From contig NZ_SFCC01000010.1 of assembly GCF_004214935.1 (NCBI RefSeq), forward strand, positions 186,001 through 250,000: a DNA stretch of 64,000 nucleotides, in the 5' to 3' direction. Below the pieces are notes generated by a model that was not told the DNA's origin, made no database searches, and worked only from the letters and a program-made list of their open reading frames with translations. The DNA comes from Amycolatopsis suaedae (GTDB lineage: Bacteria > Actinomycetota > Actinomycetes > Mycobacteriales > Pseudonocardiaceae). Both the position numbers and the translations under genes were made by a program. Of this stretch, positions 1 to 8,024 are shown piece by piece. How positions within the stretch are numbered: position 1 is the first letter of the stretch; each line of letters begins with the position of its first letter.

Positions 1-1
1 G

Positions 2-757
2 TGGGTGGTCATGTCGGCGGTGCTGCTGTCGGCGATGTTCGTGCTGGTGGCCTCCTACGGCGCCGAGCCGTGGGTGATCTCGATGTCGCGGCCGTGGTGG
101 AACGACCGCTACCGGCTCATGGCCCTGGCCGCGATCCCGCTGTGCCTGCTCGCCGGGCACGGCCTGGCCGAGCTGCAGCGGCTGTCGGCCAAGGCGATCG
201 GCCAGTGGTCCTGGCTGCAGGCGCGGCCGAACGCGACCGGCAGGGTCGGGCTGGCGACCGGCGCGGTGGTGCTGGCGCTGCTCGCAGTGCTGACCAACGG
301 CTTCTACACCAGCGTCAACGCCCAGGCCGTCGCCTACGCGTACCACAACGGGCCGGAGTCCGAGCACCGCGAACAGCCGGTGTCGGCCGACGAGGTCCGC
401 GCGATGCTGGAGCTGCAGAAGTTCGCGGTGCCCGGTGAGCGGGTGATGAACGAGCGGTCCGACGGCACGGCCTGGGTGTACGCCATCGCGGGCGTGAAGC
501 CGGTGGCCGGTCACTACGACCCGAGCGTCCCGCCGCCCGACGCCAAGCTGCTGGCCAGGCACTTCCGCGAGTACGACACCAACCCCGAGGTGCGGGCGGC
601 GGTGGAGCGGCTGAACGTGCGGCACGTGCTGATCGGCCACGGCTCGATCCAGGCGCAGTACTCGGTGACGTCCGGCCTGCGTGACCTGGAGGGCCTGCGC
701 TTCCTGCGCAAGGAGTACAGCAACCCAGGCGCGGTCATCTACACGGTCCTGCGCTGA
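2..757 (+). CDS. DUF6541-like multi-pass envelope protein, C-terminal part (5' end outside window)
   Basis: Only about 251 C-terminal residues are present. The frame is open to the left edge, so the real start lies outside. The fragment opens with a membrane helix (AVLLSAMFVLVA), has two further hydrophobic segments near residues 35-50 and 80-98, and ends in a soluble tail. The segment PWWNDRYRL and the tail motif GERVMNERSDG correspond to features of the complete protein encoded on the other strand at 5744-7855 (GERVMNSANDG), so the two look like paralogues. The build, many helices followed by an extracytoplasmic tail, resembles GT-C glycosyltransferases. Catalytic function is not shown. Placement beside an envelope-glycan locus suggests a role in cell-surface glycan or lipid-linked sugar handling. 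Confidence 0.7.
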   Translation, partial: WVVMSAVLLSAMFVLVASYGAEPWVISMSRPWWNDRYRLMALAAIPLCLLAGHGLAELQRLSAKAIGQWSWLQARPNATGRVGLATGAVVLALLAVLTNGFYTSVNAQAVAYAYHNGPESEHREQPVSADEVRAMLELQKFAVPGERVMNERSDGTAWVYAIAGVKPVAGHYDPSVPPPDAKLLARHFREYDTNPEVRAAVERLNVRHVLIGHGSIQAQYSVTSGLRDLEGLRFLRKEYSNPGAVIYTVLR

Positions 758-770
758 CGCCCCAAAGCAC

Positions 771-801
771 GTGAAAGCCACATTCATTACGTCTCACGTC
801 A
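771..801. repeat. Degenerate copy of the GTGAAGGCCACCTTCAC intergenic palindrome
   Basis: It begins GTGAAAGCCACATTCATTAC and continues into TCTCACGTC. It is a worn copy of the element seen more intact at 951-997, 7966-8014 and 16755-16799. It sits 13 bp after the stop of the upstream gene, the position expected of a terminator. Confidence 0.5.
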
Positions 802-849
802 GGGTCCCGGCAAAGTCCGGGGTGCGGCAGGGCGAGGGTGATCCCGAGC

Positions 850-903
850 GCAGAATTCGCGGGCCGCAATGCAGAACTCGCGGTCGCGAGCGCAGAACTC
901 ACG
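850..903. repeat. Three direct 12-bp units spaced exactly 21 bp
   Basis: GCAGAATTCGCG at 850-861, GCAGAACTCGCG at 871-882 and GCAGAACTCACG at 892-903 recur with a strict 21-bp period, two helical turns. The region between units is GC-rich and not conserved. No protein is supported here. The regular phasing would suit protein binding, or it may be a small tandem repeat. Confidence 0.5.
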
Positions 904-950
904 ATGTGGACGCCGGTTCCAGATCGCGAGACGTGGCCCGGCCCAGGCTC

Positions 951-997
951 GTGAAGGCCACCTTCATTACGTGTGACGTGGTGATGGTGGCCTTCAC
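951..997. repeat. Intergenic palindrome of the GTGAAGGCCACCTTCAC family
   Basis: The left arm 951-972 and right arm 976-997 are 22-nt inverted copies with three mismatches around a 3-nt centre. It lies in the gene-free stretch 758-1355 with no gene end close by. The sequence can form a long hairpin on either strand. Confidence 0.7.
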
Positions 998-1110
998 GTG
1001 CTCTGGTGCTTGGCGGGTTGTCTCGTTCGTGGTGGCTGGTGGGGTGGTTGTGGTGTTGGAGGCCGGTGGGGCGGGTGTGCCGGGGTGAGGGCGGATGTGG
1101 TGGCGTCAGA

Positions 1111-1135
1111 TGCCGTGAAAGGGGCCCTCACGGCA
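1111..1135. repeat. Small GC-rich palindrome, related GTGAAAGGGGCCCTCAC type
   Basis: TGCCGTGA at 1111-1118 is inverted exactly at 1128-1135 (TCACGGCA), and GGGGCCC forms the centre. It is a variant of the longer palindromes nearby. No coding sequence is associated. Confidence 0.45.
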
Positions 1136-1171
1136 ATCGCCCACGACTCCCGACTCTGCCGGGGCCCCGAC

Positions 1172-1203
1172 GTCTCACGTGGTGAAGGTGGCCTTCACGT
1201 GCT
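1172..1203. repeat. Half copy of the GTGAAGGCCACCTTCAC palindrome
   Basis: Only the right arm (ACGTGGTGAAGGTGGCCTTC, preceded by TCTC) is present. It therefore cannot fold as the complete copies do. It is the fourth element of this type in the 600-bp gap 758-1355, which otherwise holds no gene that can be supported. Confidence 0.45.
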
Positions 1204-1217
1204 CCGGACACAAGATC

Positions 1218-1260
1218 GGCTCCGGAGGTGACGGCTGCCCCTGCCGTCACCTCCGGAGCC
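1218..1260. terminator. Perfect 18-bp stem hairpin, 7-nt loop
   Basis: The stem strands 1218-1235 and 1243-1260 are exact inverted copies (core CTCCGGAGGTGACGGC), separated by the loop TGCCCCT. No U-tract follows, as is usual in high-GC actinobacteria. For minus-strand transcripts it is the second hairpin after the LLM oxidoreductase stop. On the plus strand no gene ends within 450 bp. Confidence 0.6.
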
Positions 1261-1317
1261 GTGACCCCCATGCACCCCCGGGCAAGTCATGTACTCGTAA
1301 GAACTCAGAAAAGCACC

Positions 1318-1344
1318 GACAGGTTTCCATCAGTGGAAACTGTC
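1318..1344 (-). terminator. Hairpin just past the LLM oxidoreductase stop
   Basis: GACAGGTTTCCA at 1318-1329 pairs with TGGAAACTGTC at 1334-1344 with a single bulged base and the loop TCAG. It lies 12 bp beyond the minus-strand stop at 1356, which fits a terminator. Confidence 0.6.
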
Positions 1345-1355
1345 ACCCTAACGGA

Positions 1356-2228
1356 CTAACCCAGGTCCGGCAGCACCTCGTCGGCGACCTGCTCCAGAAC
1401 CGACTCGTGACCCTCGTAGTAACCGCCGGAGCGGGGCCAGTGGACGATCACGTCGGTGAAGCCGAGTTCGCGCGCCCTGCCGACGGCGTCGGTGAACGCG
1501 CCCACGCTGGACAGCGAGTACACCGGCGACGAGTCGAGGTTCAGGTAGCGGTCGGTCTCCCGGCCGGCGGCCGCCAGCGCCTCGGTGTAGCGCTCGGACA
1601 GCTCGGCGACGCTGCGCCACCAGTCGTCCAGGTTGTCGGTCTTGCGGCCGGTGGTCGCCCAGGCCGATCCCAACCGCGCCGCCAGCCGCTGTGTCCTCGG
1701 CCCGTTCGCGGCGACCAGGAACGGCAGCCGGGGACGCTGCACGCAGCCGGGGACGTTACGGGCGCCGACGGCCCGGTAGTACTCGCCCTCGTAGTCCGCC
1801 TTGTCGGTGGCGAGCAGCACGTCGAGCGCCTCGACGAACTCGACGAACCGGTCGGCTCGCTGCTTCACGGACAGTTCCGGGCCGCCGAGGACCTTGCCGT
1901 CGTAGTTCTCCGCGCCGTGCCCGGCTCCGACGCCGAGCATGAACCTGCCGTCGGAGATGTCGTCCAGCGTGATCAGCTCACGGGCGAACGGCACCGGGTG
2001 CCGGAACACCGGCGACGCGACGAACGTGCCCAGCCGGATCGTCGACGTGACCGCCGCCGCGGCGGTCAGGGTGGGGATCGCGCTGAACCACGGGCCGTCG
2101 ACCAGCTCACGCCAGCCGAGGTGGTCGTAGGTCCACGCGTGGTCGAAGCCGTACTCCTCGGCGGCCCGCCACTTCGGCTCCGCCGCCCACCACCGGTCTT
2201 CGGGAAGGATCACGATTCCAACACGCAC
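1356..2228 (-). CDS. LLM-class (luciferase-like) flavin/F420-dependent oxidoreductase
   Basis: This 290-residue protein has the bacterial luciferase-like fold. The N-terminal strand MRVGIVILPEDRW leads to YGFDHAWTYDHLGW and GPWFSAIPTLTAAAAVTSTI, then TFVASPVFRHPV and the DISDGRFMLGVGAGHG signature typical of LLM enzymes, many of which use F420 in actinobacteria. Length fits the family. The substrate cannot be deduced. The gene is alone on its strand. It starts 59 bp from the divergent HAD gene, so both probably share a promoter region, and it is followed by two hairpins. F420 rather than FMN use is inference from the family. Confidence 0.88.
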   Translation of the reverse strand: MRVGIVILPEDRWWAAEPKWRAAEEYGFDHAWTYDHLGWRELVDGPWFSAIPTLTAAAAVTSTIRLGTFVASPVFRHPVPFARELITLDDISDGRFMLGVGAGHGAENYDGKVLGGPELSVKQRADRFVEFVEALDVLLATDKADYEGEYYRAVGARNVPGCVQRPRLPFLVAANGPRTQRLAARLGSAWATTGRKTDNLDDWWRSVAELSERYTEALAAAGRETDRYLNLDSSPVYSLSSVGAFTDAVGRARELGFTDVIVHWPRSGGYYEGHESVLEQVADEVLPDLG

Positions 2229-2287
2229 GGCGCCAAGGTAGTGGTCAACACCGACCGTCGGCCGCCCGGGATCGCTCTGGGAGACTG

Positions 2288-3109
2288 GTGCACGTGCAGA
2301 GACCCCAGCTGATCGCCTCCGACGTCGACGGAACCCTGCTCGGCCCCCGGGAGAAGCTCACCGAGCGGACCCTGGCCGCGGTGCGCCGCGCGATCGAGGC
2401 CGGGGTGCCGGTCGTGCTGGCCAGCGGGCGGCCGCCACGCTGGATGGCGCCGGTCGCCGAGCCCGCGGGGCTGACCGGGTACGCCGTGTGCGCCAACGGC
2501 GCGGTGCTGTACGACCTCGGCGAGGACCGGGTGCTGCAGGTCAACGGCCTGCTCGAACCCGAGCGCCTGCACGACATCGCCGACGAGCTGGACAGGGCCA
2601 TCCCGGACTGCCGGTACGCGGCCGAGCGCATCGGCCGCCGGGCGATCGACCCGGACGTGCACAACTACGTGGTCGAGACCGAGTACTCCAACCCCTGGGG
2701 CGACGGCGAGGGCATCACGGCGGCCAAGGCCGAGGTGCTGGGCAAGCCCGCGATGAAGCTGCTGGTGCGCCACGAGGGCATGACCTCGGGCGAGATGGCC
2801 GCGCTGGCGACCGAGGCGCTCGGTGCCGAGGTGGACATCACGTTCTCGTCCAATGCCGGCCTGATCGAGATCGGCGCCCCTGGGGTGACGAAGGCGACCG
2901 GGCTGGCGGAGGTGGCCCGCAGGCTGGACGTCGAGCAGCGGCGGATCATCGCGTTCGGCGACATGCCCAACGACCTGGAGATGCTGCGCTGGGTCGGGCA
3001 CGGGGTGGCGATGGCGAACGCGCACCCGGACCTGCTCGCCGTCGCCGACGAGGTGACCGCGCCGAACTCCGAGGACGGCGTGGCCCAGGTCCTCGAACGC
3101 TGGTTCTAA
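2288..3109 (+). CDS. Cof-type HAD-superfamily hydrolase
   Basis: A 273-residue HAD-IIB phosphatase. Motif I is SDVDGTLLG near residues 11-19, with nucleophile and acid-base aspartates two residues apart. Motif II lies in VVLASGRPP near 38-46, and the C-terminal motif is FGDMPNDLEML, where Mg2+-binding aspartates sit. The cap region between them is of the Cof type. Such enzymes dephosphorylate sugar phosphates, nucleotides or FMN; the substrate here is unknown. GTG at 2288 and GTG at 2294 are both possible starts. The stop overlaps that of the convergent acyltransferase gene by 4 bp. Confidence 0.88.
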   Translation: MHVQRPQLIASDVDGTLLGPREKLTERTLAAVRRAIEAGVPVVLASGRPPRWMAPVAEPAGLTGYAVCANGAVLYDLGEDRVLQVNGLLEPERLHDIADELDRAIPDCRYAAERIGRRAIDPDVHNYVVETEYSNPWGDGEGITAAKAEVLGKPAMKLLVRHEGMTSGEMAALATEALGAEVDITFSSNAGLIEIGAPGVTKATGLAEVARRLDVEQRRIIAFGDMPNDLEMLRWVGHGVAMANAHPDLLAVADEVTAPNSEDGVAQVLERWF

Positions 3110-3837
3110 CGGGCGTCGAGGGCGGCGGCCTCGTCCGGCGTCGGCGCGGTGCCGCCGAGGTGGACGGGCAGCCACCAGCGCTCGTCCTCGGACGCCGGCT
3201 GCTCGGGGTAGTCGGCCTGGATCCGGTCCAGCAGGCCGCTCATCCGCGCCCGCAGCTCCTTGGTGACGACCTCCGGCTCGTCCCCCGGCGACGGCGTCAG
3301 CGGCTCACCGGCGAGCACGGAGATCGGCACGTGCCGCTTGGTCAGCGTGCGCGGGCGGCCCTTCGTCCACAGCCGGTGCGTGCCCCACAACGCCATCGGC
3401 ACCACCGGGACGCCGGCCTCGGCCGCCATCCGCACGGCACCGGACTTGATCGGCTTCACGGTGAACGACCGGCTGATCGTCGCCTCGGGGAACACGCCGA
3501 CCACCTGACCGGCCCGCAGCCGTCGCACGGCCTCGGCGTAGGAAGCCGCGCCGGCGGACCGGTCGACGGGAATGTGGTGCATTCCGCGCATCAGCGGCCC
3601 GGCGATCCGGTTGGCGAAGATCTCCTGCTTGGCCATGAACCGGACGAGCCGCCGCGCCGGCTGCGCACCGAGCCCGCAGAAGATGAAGTCCAGGTAGCTG
3701 ACGTGGTTACAGGCGATGACCGCGCCGCCGTGCCGAGGGATGTGCTCGGTGCCGCGCACGTCCAGCCGGTTGTCCAGAACCCTGAACATCAGCTTGGCGG
3801 CAGCCACGACGGGCGGGTACACGAGTTCGGCCATCAA
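3106..3837 (-). CDS. 1-acylglycerol-3-phosphate O-acyltransferase family protein (PlsC-like)
   Basis: A 243-residue PlsC-domain protein. The catalytic HX4D motif is visible as NHVSYLD near residues 45-51, followed by the acceptor-binding FPEATISRSF block near 117-126 and VPVVPMALWG. An N-terminal hydrophobic stretch suggests membrane association. Family members acylate lysophosphatidate or related lipids at the inner leaflet. It lies just outside the envelope-glycan locus, separated from it by the large inverted repeat at 3867-4027. The substrate is inferred only from the family. Confidence 0.88.
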   Translation of the reverse strand: MMAELVYPPVVAAAKLMFRVLDNRLDVRGTEHIPRHGGAVIACNHVSYLDFIFCGLGAQPARRLVRFMAKQEIFANRIAGPLMRGMHHIPVDRSAGAASYAEAVRRLRAGQVVGVFPEATISRSFTVKPIKSGAVRMAAEAGVPVVPMALWGTHRLWTKGRPRTLTKRHVPISVLAGEPLTPSPGDEPEVVTKELRARMSGLLDRIQADYPEQPASEDERWWLPVHLGGTAPTPDEAAALDAR

Positions 3838-3866
3838 CCTAGGTTACGCGACCGTAGGTTGCACGT

Positions 3867-4027
3867 GGAGTGTGCTGAACCACCCAGCCCGTCGCGAGCG
3901 GTGATCCAGGCGCCGCCTCGCAAGGCGGAGGATCGCCCTCGTACTGGACCGTACTCGGGCGATCCGACAACGCAGCGAGGCGGCGCCTGGGCGCCGCGCA
4001 GCAGGGCTGGGTGGTTCAGCGCACTCC
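3867..4027. repeat. Large nested inverted repeat (about 160 bp, cruciform-capable)
   Basis: Outer arms 3867-3890 and 4004-4027 pair over 24 nt with one G-T type mismatch (core CTGAACCACCCAGCCC). Middle arms 3908-3921 and 3975-3988 (AGGCGCCGCCTCGC) and inner arms 3930-3938 and 3957-3965 (GGATCGCCC) are exact. The element sits between the stop of the AftB-like gene and the start of the acyltransferase gene, both on the minus strand. Its fold is far larger than a simple terminator, and a dispersed intergenic repeat is likely. Confidence 0.75.
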
Positions 4028-4043
4028 TGGAGTGTGGAAACTC

Positions 4044-5717
4044 TCAAAGCGGACAGGGCACGTAGGTGAACCGCGGGTCCGCGTCCAGCGCCGCGACCAG
4101 GCCGCCGACCTGCTCCCTGCGCAGGTACACCGTCGCCCACCGGGCCGTGCCCTCCCGCTGGAACGTCGCCACGTTGTACCGCCCGGCGTAGGCCGGGTCG
4201 GCGGCACAGTGCTGCCGGTCGACGTAACCCTCGGCGGCCACCGCCACCGCGGGCCTGCGCACGTTGACGACGTAGTCGTAGTCGCTGGCGACGAGCCGGT
4301 CCGGGCTCCGCTCGGCCCGCTCGCCGTCGCGGGCGATGTGCTCGTCGGTGCGGCCGCGGACGTCGACGACCGCGATCCGGATACCCGCGTGGTAGGCCAG
4401 CGCGCCGTTGACGTACGTGCTGACCACCGACCCGGCAGGCAGCCGCTCGCCCAGCCAGGAGCCCATCTCGGCCAGCTCGGCCGTCCGGGCGGACCAGTCG
4501 CGCACGGCAGGCAGCATGCTCTCCTGCGTCGTCGACACCAGCAGCGACAGCCCGGACACCACCACCGTGACGCTGGCGACCACCCGCACCCTCGACCGCG
4601 GCCGCGGCGACGGGATGCCCTGCGACAGCAGCCGCGCACCGTAGGCGGCGACGGCGCCGATGGAGAACAGCACCGGAACGCCGGCCAGCAACCGCCACGC
4701 CGGCTGCGCGTCGCCACCGCGCAGCGTCACGGCGACCAGGTACACCACGGCGACCGTGAACAGCAGCCACAACGCCGCCCGCGCCTCGCCGTCGGCGGCC
4801 TCACCGTCCTTGCGACGGTGCACGATCGCGGCGATCGCGGCGACGCCCAGCAGCAGGAACGCCTGGTGCGACACGACGAATCCGGTCAGGTACTGCCAGC
4901 CGTCGGACAGCTGGTCGGCGGGCGCGGCAGGCGCCCGCACGGCCCGGACGTTCGGCACGAACCAGCCGTAGTAGGTGACCCGCCAGCCCACCCACGGCAC
5001 CAGCAGCACCAGCGCGCCGAGCCCGCATCCAGCCGGTGCCCACCAGGTCAGCCTGCCCCTGCCCGCGGCGAACAGCAGCCAGATCACCGCGACGATGCCG
5101 ACCAGCATGCCGTCCGGCCTGGTCATGATCGCCGCCGCGATCAGTACCCCGGCCACGAGCGGACGGCGCCGCACCAGCGCCGTGCACACGCCGAGGGTCA
5201 GCAGCAGGAACAGCGGCGTCTCGCTGCCGGACGCGCCGTAGGCGGCCAGGCCGCTGGCGGCGGCCGTCAGCATCGCCCCGGCGACACCCAGCGCGGGCAG
5301 GGCGTCGGCCGGATCGGGGGCCGCCAGCCGGACGATGCTGTTGACCAGGAAGTAGGCCAGCAGTACCGATCCGCAGGTGGCCAGCATGCCCAGGGCGACG
5401 GCGGTGTCGGCGACGTCGGCGCCGAGCAGGGTCCGCGGCCAGGCCAGCAGCACCACCCAGGCGAAGTTCGTGTACCCCTCGACCCGTTCGCCCGCGTTGA
5501 ACACCGGGCCGTTGCCCTGCGCCAGGTTCTCGGCGTAGCGGAACGCGATCTGCGCCTCGCCGGACAGGCCGCGGAACACCAGCTGGTGCGCGACCGAGAA
5601 CGCCAGCGTCAGCAGCAGCGCGGCGACGCGCCAGGCGCGCTGCCGGTTGAGCCGGGGCCAGGCGGCGAGGACGAGCACGGACAGCAGCAGCCATGCACCC
5701 ACCGCGACAGCGGCCAC
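4044..5717 (-). CDS. Polytopic GT-C fold glycosyltransferase, AftB-like
   Basis: A 557-residue protein with about ten membrane helices and a C-terminal extracytoplasmic domain of about 150 residues. The early loop AFRYAENLAQGNGPVFN followed by GERVEGYTNFAWVVLLAWP, then YGASGSETPLF and IMTRPDGMLVG, are hallmarks of the AftB-like GT-C family, which moves sugars from decaprenyl-phosphate donors to wall arabinan or related polymers outside the membrane. It starts 26 bp downstream of the DUF6541 gene on the same strand, suggesting joint transcription. That it transfers arabinose in this organism is inference. It closes the left end of the envelope-glycan locus. Confidence 0.75.
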   Translation of the reverse strand: MAAVAVGAWLLLSVLVLAAWPRLNRQRAWRVAALLLTLAFSVAHQLVFRGLSGEAQIAFRYAENLAQGNGPVFNAGERVEGYTNFAWVVLLAWPRTLLGADVADTAVALGMLATCGSVLLAYFLVNSIVRLAAPDPADALPALGVAGAMLTAAASGLAAYGASGSETPLFLLLTLGVCTALVRRRPLVAGVLIAAAIMTRPDGMLVGIVAVIWLLFAAGRGRLTWWAPAGCGLGALVLLVPWVGWRVTYYGWFVPNVRAVRAPAAPADQLSDGWQYLTGFVVSHQAFLLLGVAAIAAIVHRRKDGEAADGEARAALWLLFTVAVVYLVAVTLRGGDAQPAWRLLAGVPVLFSIGAVAAYGARLLSQGIPSPRPRSRVRVVASVTVVVSGLSLLVSTTQESMLPAVRDWSARTAELAEMGSWLGERLPAGSVVSTYVNGALAYHAGIRIAVVDVRGRTDEHIARDGERAERSPDRLVASDYDYVVNVRRPAVAVAAEGYVDRQHCAADPAYAGRYNVATFQREGTARWATVYLRREQVGGLVAALDADPRFTYVPCPL

Positions 5718-5743
5718 AGCCCCTCACCCTCCGGGGCAGCACG

Positions 5744-7855
5744 TCAAGGCGTAGCCGTGTTCCCCGCCCGCAGACCTTCGAGAACCCTTCTGTCCAATTG
5801 GTACACCGTCACACTGCCCGAATGGAAGCCGACACTCAATCCCGGCAACCCCTCCAACCCGAGCAGACCAGGGGGAAGCCGGAACGTCTGCGCTCCGTGC
5901 AGCCAGTTCTCCGGGGCCCCGCCGCCCGCCCCGATGACCGGGGCCTCGGTGTCGAAGTACACGTAGGCGATGTTGAGGTCCAGGATCATCTTCAGCACGG
6001 CCGGATCGCTGGAGTAGTTGCGGAACCGGTCCAGCAGCTCGTAGGTGTAGGGAAGCTGCGCGGCACCGAGCGTGACGATGTTGACCACGGGGATGTCGTA
6101 CTCGGTGTACAGGTTGGTCGAACCGTCGTTGGCGCTGTTCATCACGCGCTCGCCCGGCTTGATCCGCTCGGCCAGCCACCTGGCGGCCTTCTGGTCGTCG
6201 TCGTCGACGCGGACGAAGTGCGGCCGCGCCCAGCGGGTCGCCATCAGCTGGGCGTTGCGCTTGGCGTAGGGCACCGACGCGGTGATGCCGTAGCCGAGCA
6301 TCACCACGACCACCAAGCCCAGCGCGAGGACGCCACGTGAGCGGGCCAGCGCCCCGAAGCGCTCCTCACGGGTGGCCAGGAACCGGGCCACCCCGGCGAC
6401 CGTGAACAGCACCGCGATGGTGATCATCAACGGCACGAACAGCGAAACGTGTGACTGGATGCGGACGTAGGACTTGTAGAAGAACCCGCCCAGCGTGTTG
6501 CCGACGATTCCGTTGGGGTTCATCCGGAACACGATGCTGATCAGCATCCAGAACGACCACAGCGCCAGCGCGCCCCAGGCTCGCCTGGTCATGAACACCG
6601 CGATGGCGCCGGCCAGCACGAGCACCGCCGCCGTGAGCTCCGCGGTGACCTGACGGCCCGCGACGGCCTCGCCGAAGCTCATCATGATGTTGGTGCCGAC
6701 CGCTTCACCCAGCGGGAGCGGCCCGATGTCGGCCGGGAAGTTCCCGGTGCGGTTCGCCTGCGTGGCGGCGCCGAGCAGGGCACCGAGCCCGGCCAGGCCC
6801 GCGGCCACCGCGGCGCCGGCCAGCACCGGCCACTGGCCCCGCAGCGTCGCCCGCCCCTGCTTGGTGAACGCCTCGACCACCAGGTAGACCACGGCACTCG
6901 CGCCGATGGACACGGCGACGCTGGGATGCACGCTGAACGTCCCGGCGACGGCGATGCCCAGCACCAGCGCGCGGGCCCACTGTCCGCGGCCGATGGTGAA
7001 GATGGCGGCCAGCACACCGGGGGTCAGCGCGAGCGCGACGGCGTTGGGGGCGATGCCGCCGACGTGCATCATGTTGAACCCGGGCCGGAACAGCCCGGCG
7101 GCCACGATCGCCGCGACACCGCCGCCGACGATCGTCCACTCCGGACCGAACCGCAGCCTGCGCAACACCGCGGCGGTGAGCGCGGCACAGCCGAGCACGA
7201 ACACCGGCCCGAGCATCAGCGCGACGATGACGTTGTAGCCGACGATCGGGCCACCGGCCAGCTCGCCGCTCAGCGCGACGGTGATCGGCAGGCCGCTCGG
7301 GTAGTAGGCCACCGGCTGCCCGGTGAGCATGTCCAGCGGCAGCAGCTCCCACGGGGCCGCGTTGCCGGTGTGCGTGATGTAGCCGGCGAGCAGGGTGTGC
7401 ACGATCGAGTCGTGCTCCTGCGGATAGGTGGACCAGCCGCCCATGCCGCGGCGCCACGGCTCGAACGCCAGCACCAGGGCGAGCAGCACCATCGCCGCGC
7501 CGCCGAGCTTGGCGGCCTTCGAGATCCCCGGCGACAGCGCGGGCAGGAACGAGTGGTCGGGCTCGGCCGGTTCGGGCGGCAGTCCCAGGCCACGGCGGCG
7601 CAGCAGCCACGCGACGACGCCGACCACCGCCACCACGACCACGGCGACACCGAGCGCGAGCCACGGGCCGAACGGCAGGCCGGGAACCCCGGACGCGACC
7701 CCGGTCAGCGCGTAGACGCCGACGCTGGCCGGGGCGGTCAGCCCGGCCAGCCAGACCTTGTCCCGGACGCCCGCCGCCAGCAGCAGCGCCAGCCCCGGAA
7801 CCACCACCGTGGCGACCCCGGCCAGCAGCTGCAGAACGCCGGTCACCGAGCACAC
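5744..7855 (-). CDS. DUF6541-type multi-pass membrane protein
   Basis: A 703-residue protein with at least twelve hydrophobic segments in its first ~530 residues and a soluble C-terminal tail. The loop YPQEHDSIVHTLLAGYITHTG carries acidic and histidine residues at a position where GT-C enzymes keep catalytic residues, and YYPSGLPITVAL follows. The tail motif GERVMNSANDGSTNLY is shared with the truncated gene at 2-757. Related mycobacterial envelope proteins have been linked to polyprenyl-phosphate sugar metabolism; that assignment here is inference. GTG at 7855 is the outermost start; GTG at 7846 (MTGVLQLL) would place the first helix closer to the N terminus. Confidence 0.75.
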   Translation of the reverse strand: MCSVTGVLQLLAGVATVVVPGLALLLAAGVRDKVWLAGLTAPASVGVYALTGVASGVPGLPFGPWLALGVAVVVVAVVGVVAWLLRRRGLGLPPEPAEPDHSFLPALSPGISKAAKLGGAAMVLLALVLAFEPWRRGMGGWSTYPQEHDSIVHTLLAGYITHTGNAAPWELLPLDMLTGQPVAYYPSGLPITVALSGELAGGPIVGYNVIVALMLGPVFVLGCAALTAAVLRRLRFGPEWTIVGGGVAAIVAAGLFRPGFNMMHVGGIAPNAVALALTPGVLAAIFTIGRGQWARALVLGIAVAGTFSVHPSVAVSIGASAVVYLVVEAFTKQGRATLRGQWPVLAGAAVAAGLAGLGALLGAATQANRTGNFPADIGPLPLGEAVGTNIMMSFGEAVAGRQVTAELTAAVLVLAGAIAVFMTRRAWGALALWSFWMLISIVFRMNPNGIVGNTLGGFFYKSYVRIQSHVSLFVPLMITIAVLFTVAGVARFLATREERFGALARSRGVLALGLVVVVMLGYGITASVPYAKRNAQLMATRWARPHFVRVDDDDQKAARWLAERIKPGERVMNSANDGSTNLYTEYDIPVVNIVTLGAAQLPYTYELLDRFRNYSSDPAVLKMILDLNIAYVYFDTEAPVIGAGGGAPENWLHGAQTFRLPPGLLGLEGLPGLSVGFHSGSVTVYQLDRRVLEGLRAGNTATP

Positions 7856-7965
7856 ACCTGTGACACTGGAACTCCCATTTCGCGCGGTTCTGCCCCCAGA
7901 CAGGGGTCAGGCTAGCGAAATGCTCGCAACCCCCTCGTGGCGGGCGGAACCGTTCGCACAAAGCA

Positions 7966-8014
7966 CGTGAAGGCCACCTTCACCACGTGAGACGTAATGA
8001 AGGTGGCCTTCACG
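7966..8014. terminator. Intergenic palindrome (23-bp arms) after the flippase-like gene
   Basis: Arms 7966-7988 and 7992-8014 are inverted copies with two mismatches around a 3-nt centre (core GTGAAGGCCACCTTCAC). It lies 10 bp beyond the stop of the minus-strand gene at 8025, as a transcription terminator would, and 110 bp before the next gene start. Same family as 951-997 and 16755-16799. Confidence 0.65.
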
Positions 8015-8024
8015 AGCTTGGGAC

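Noticed and set aside
850-903. CRISPR-like array
   Set aside because: Three 12-bp units at 21-bp spacing are far shorter than CRISPR repeats and spacers, and no cas gene is present.
1179-2312. Long plus-strand open frame (377 codons) opposite the LLM oxidoreductase
   Set aside because: It is the complement shadow of a GC-rich gene: Arg/Gly/Pro/Val-heavy, no recognisable domain, and the minus strand encodes a full conserved enzyme.
3841-4043. Insertion sequence remnant
   Set aside because: Inverted arms are striking, but there is no transposase fragment or flanking target duplication that I can see, so it is left as a repeat.
4011-5966. 651-codon plus-strand frame opposite the AftB-like gene
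   Set aside because: Arg/Gln/His-rich shadow. The minus strand has the GT-C motifs and an in-frame stop at the correct place.
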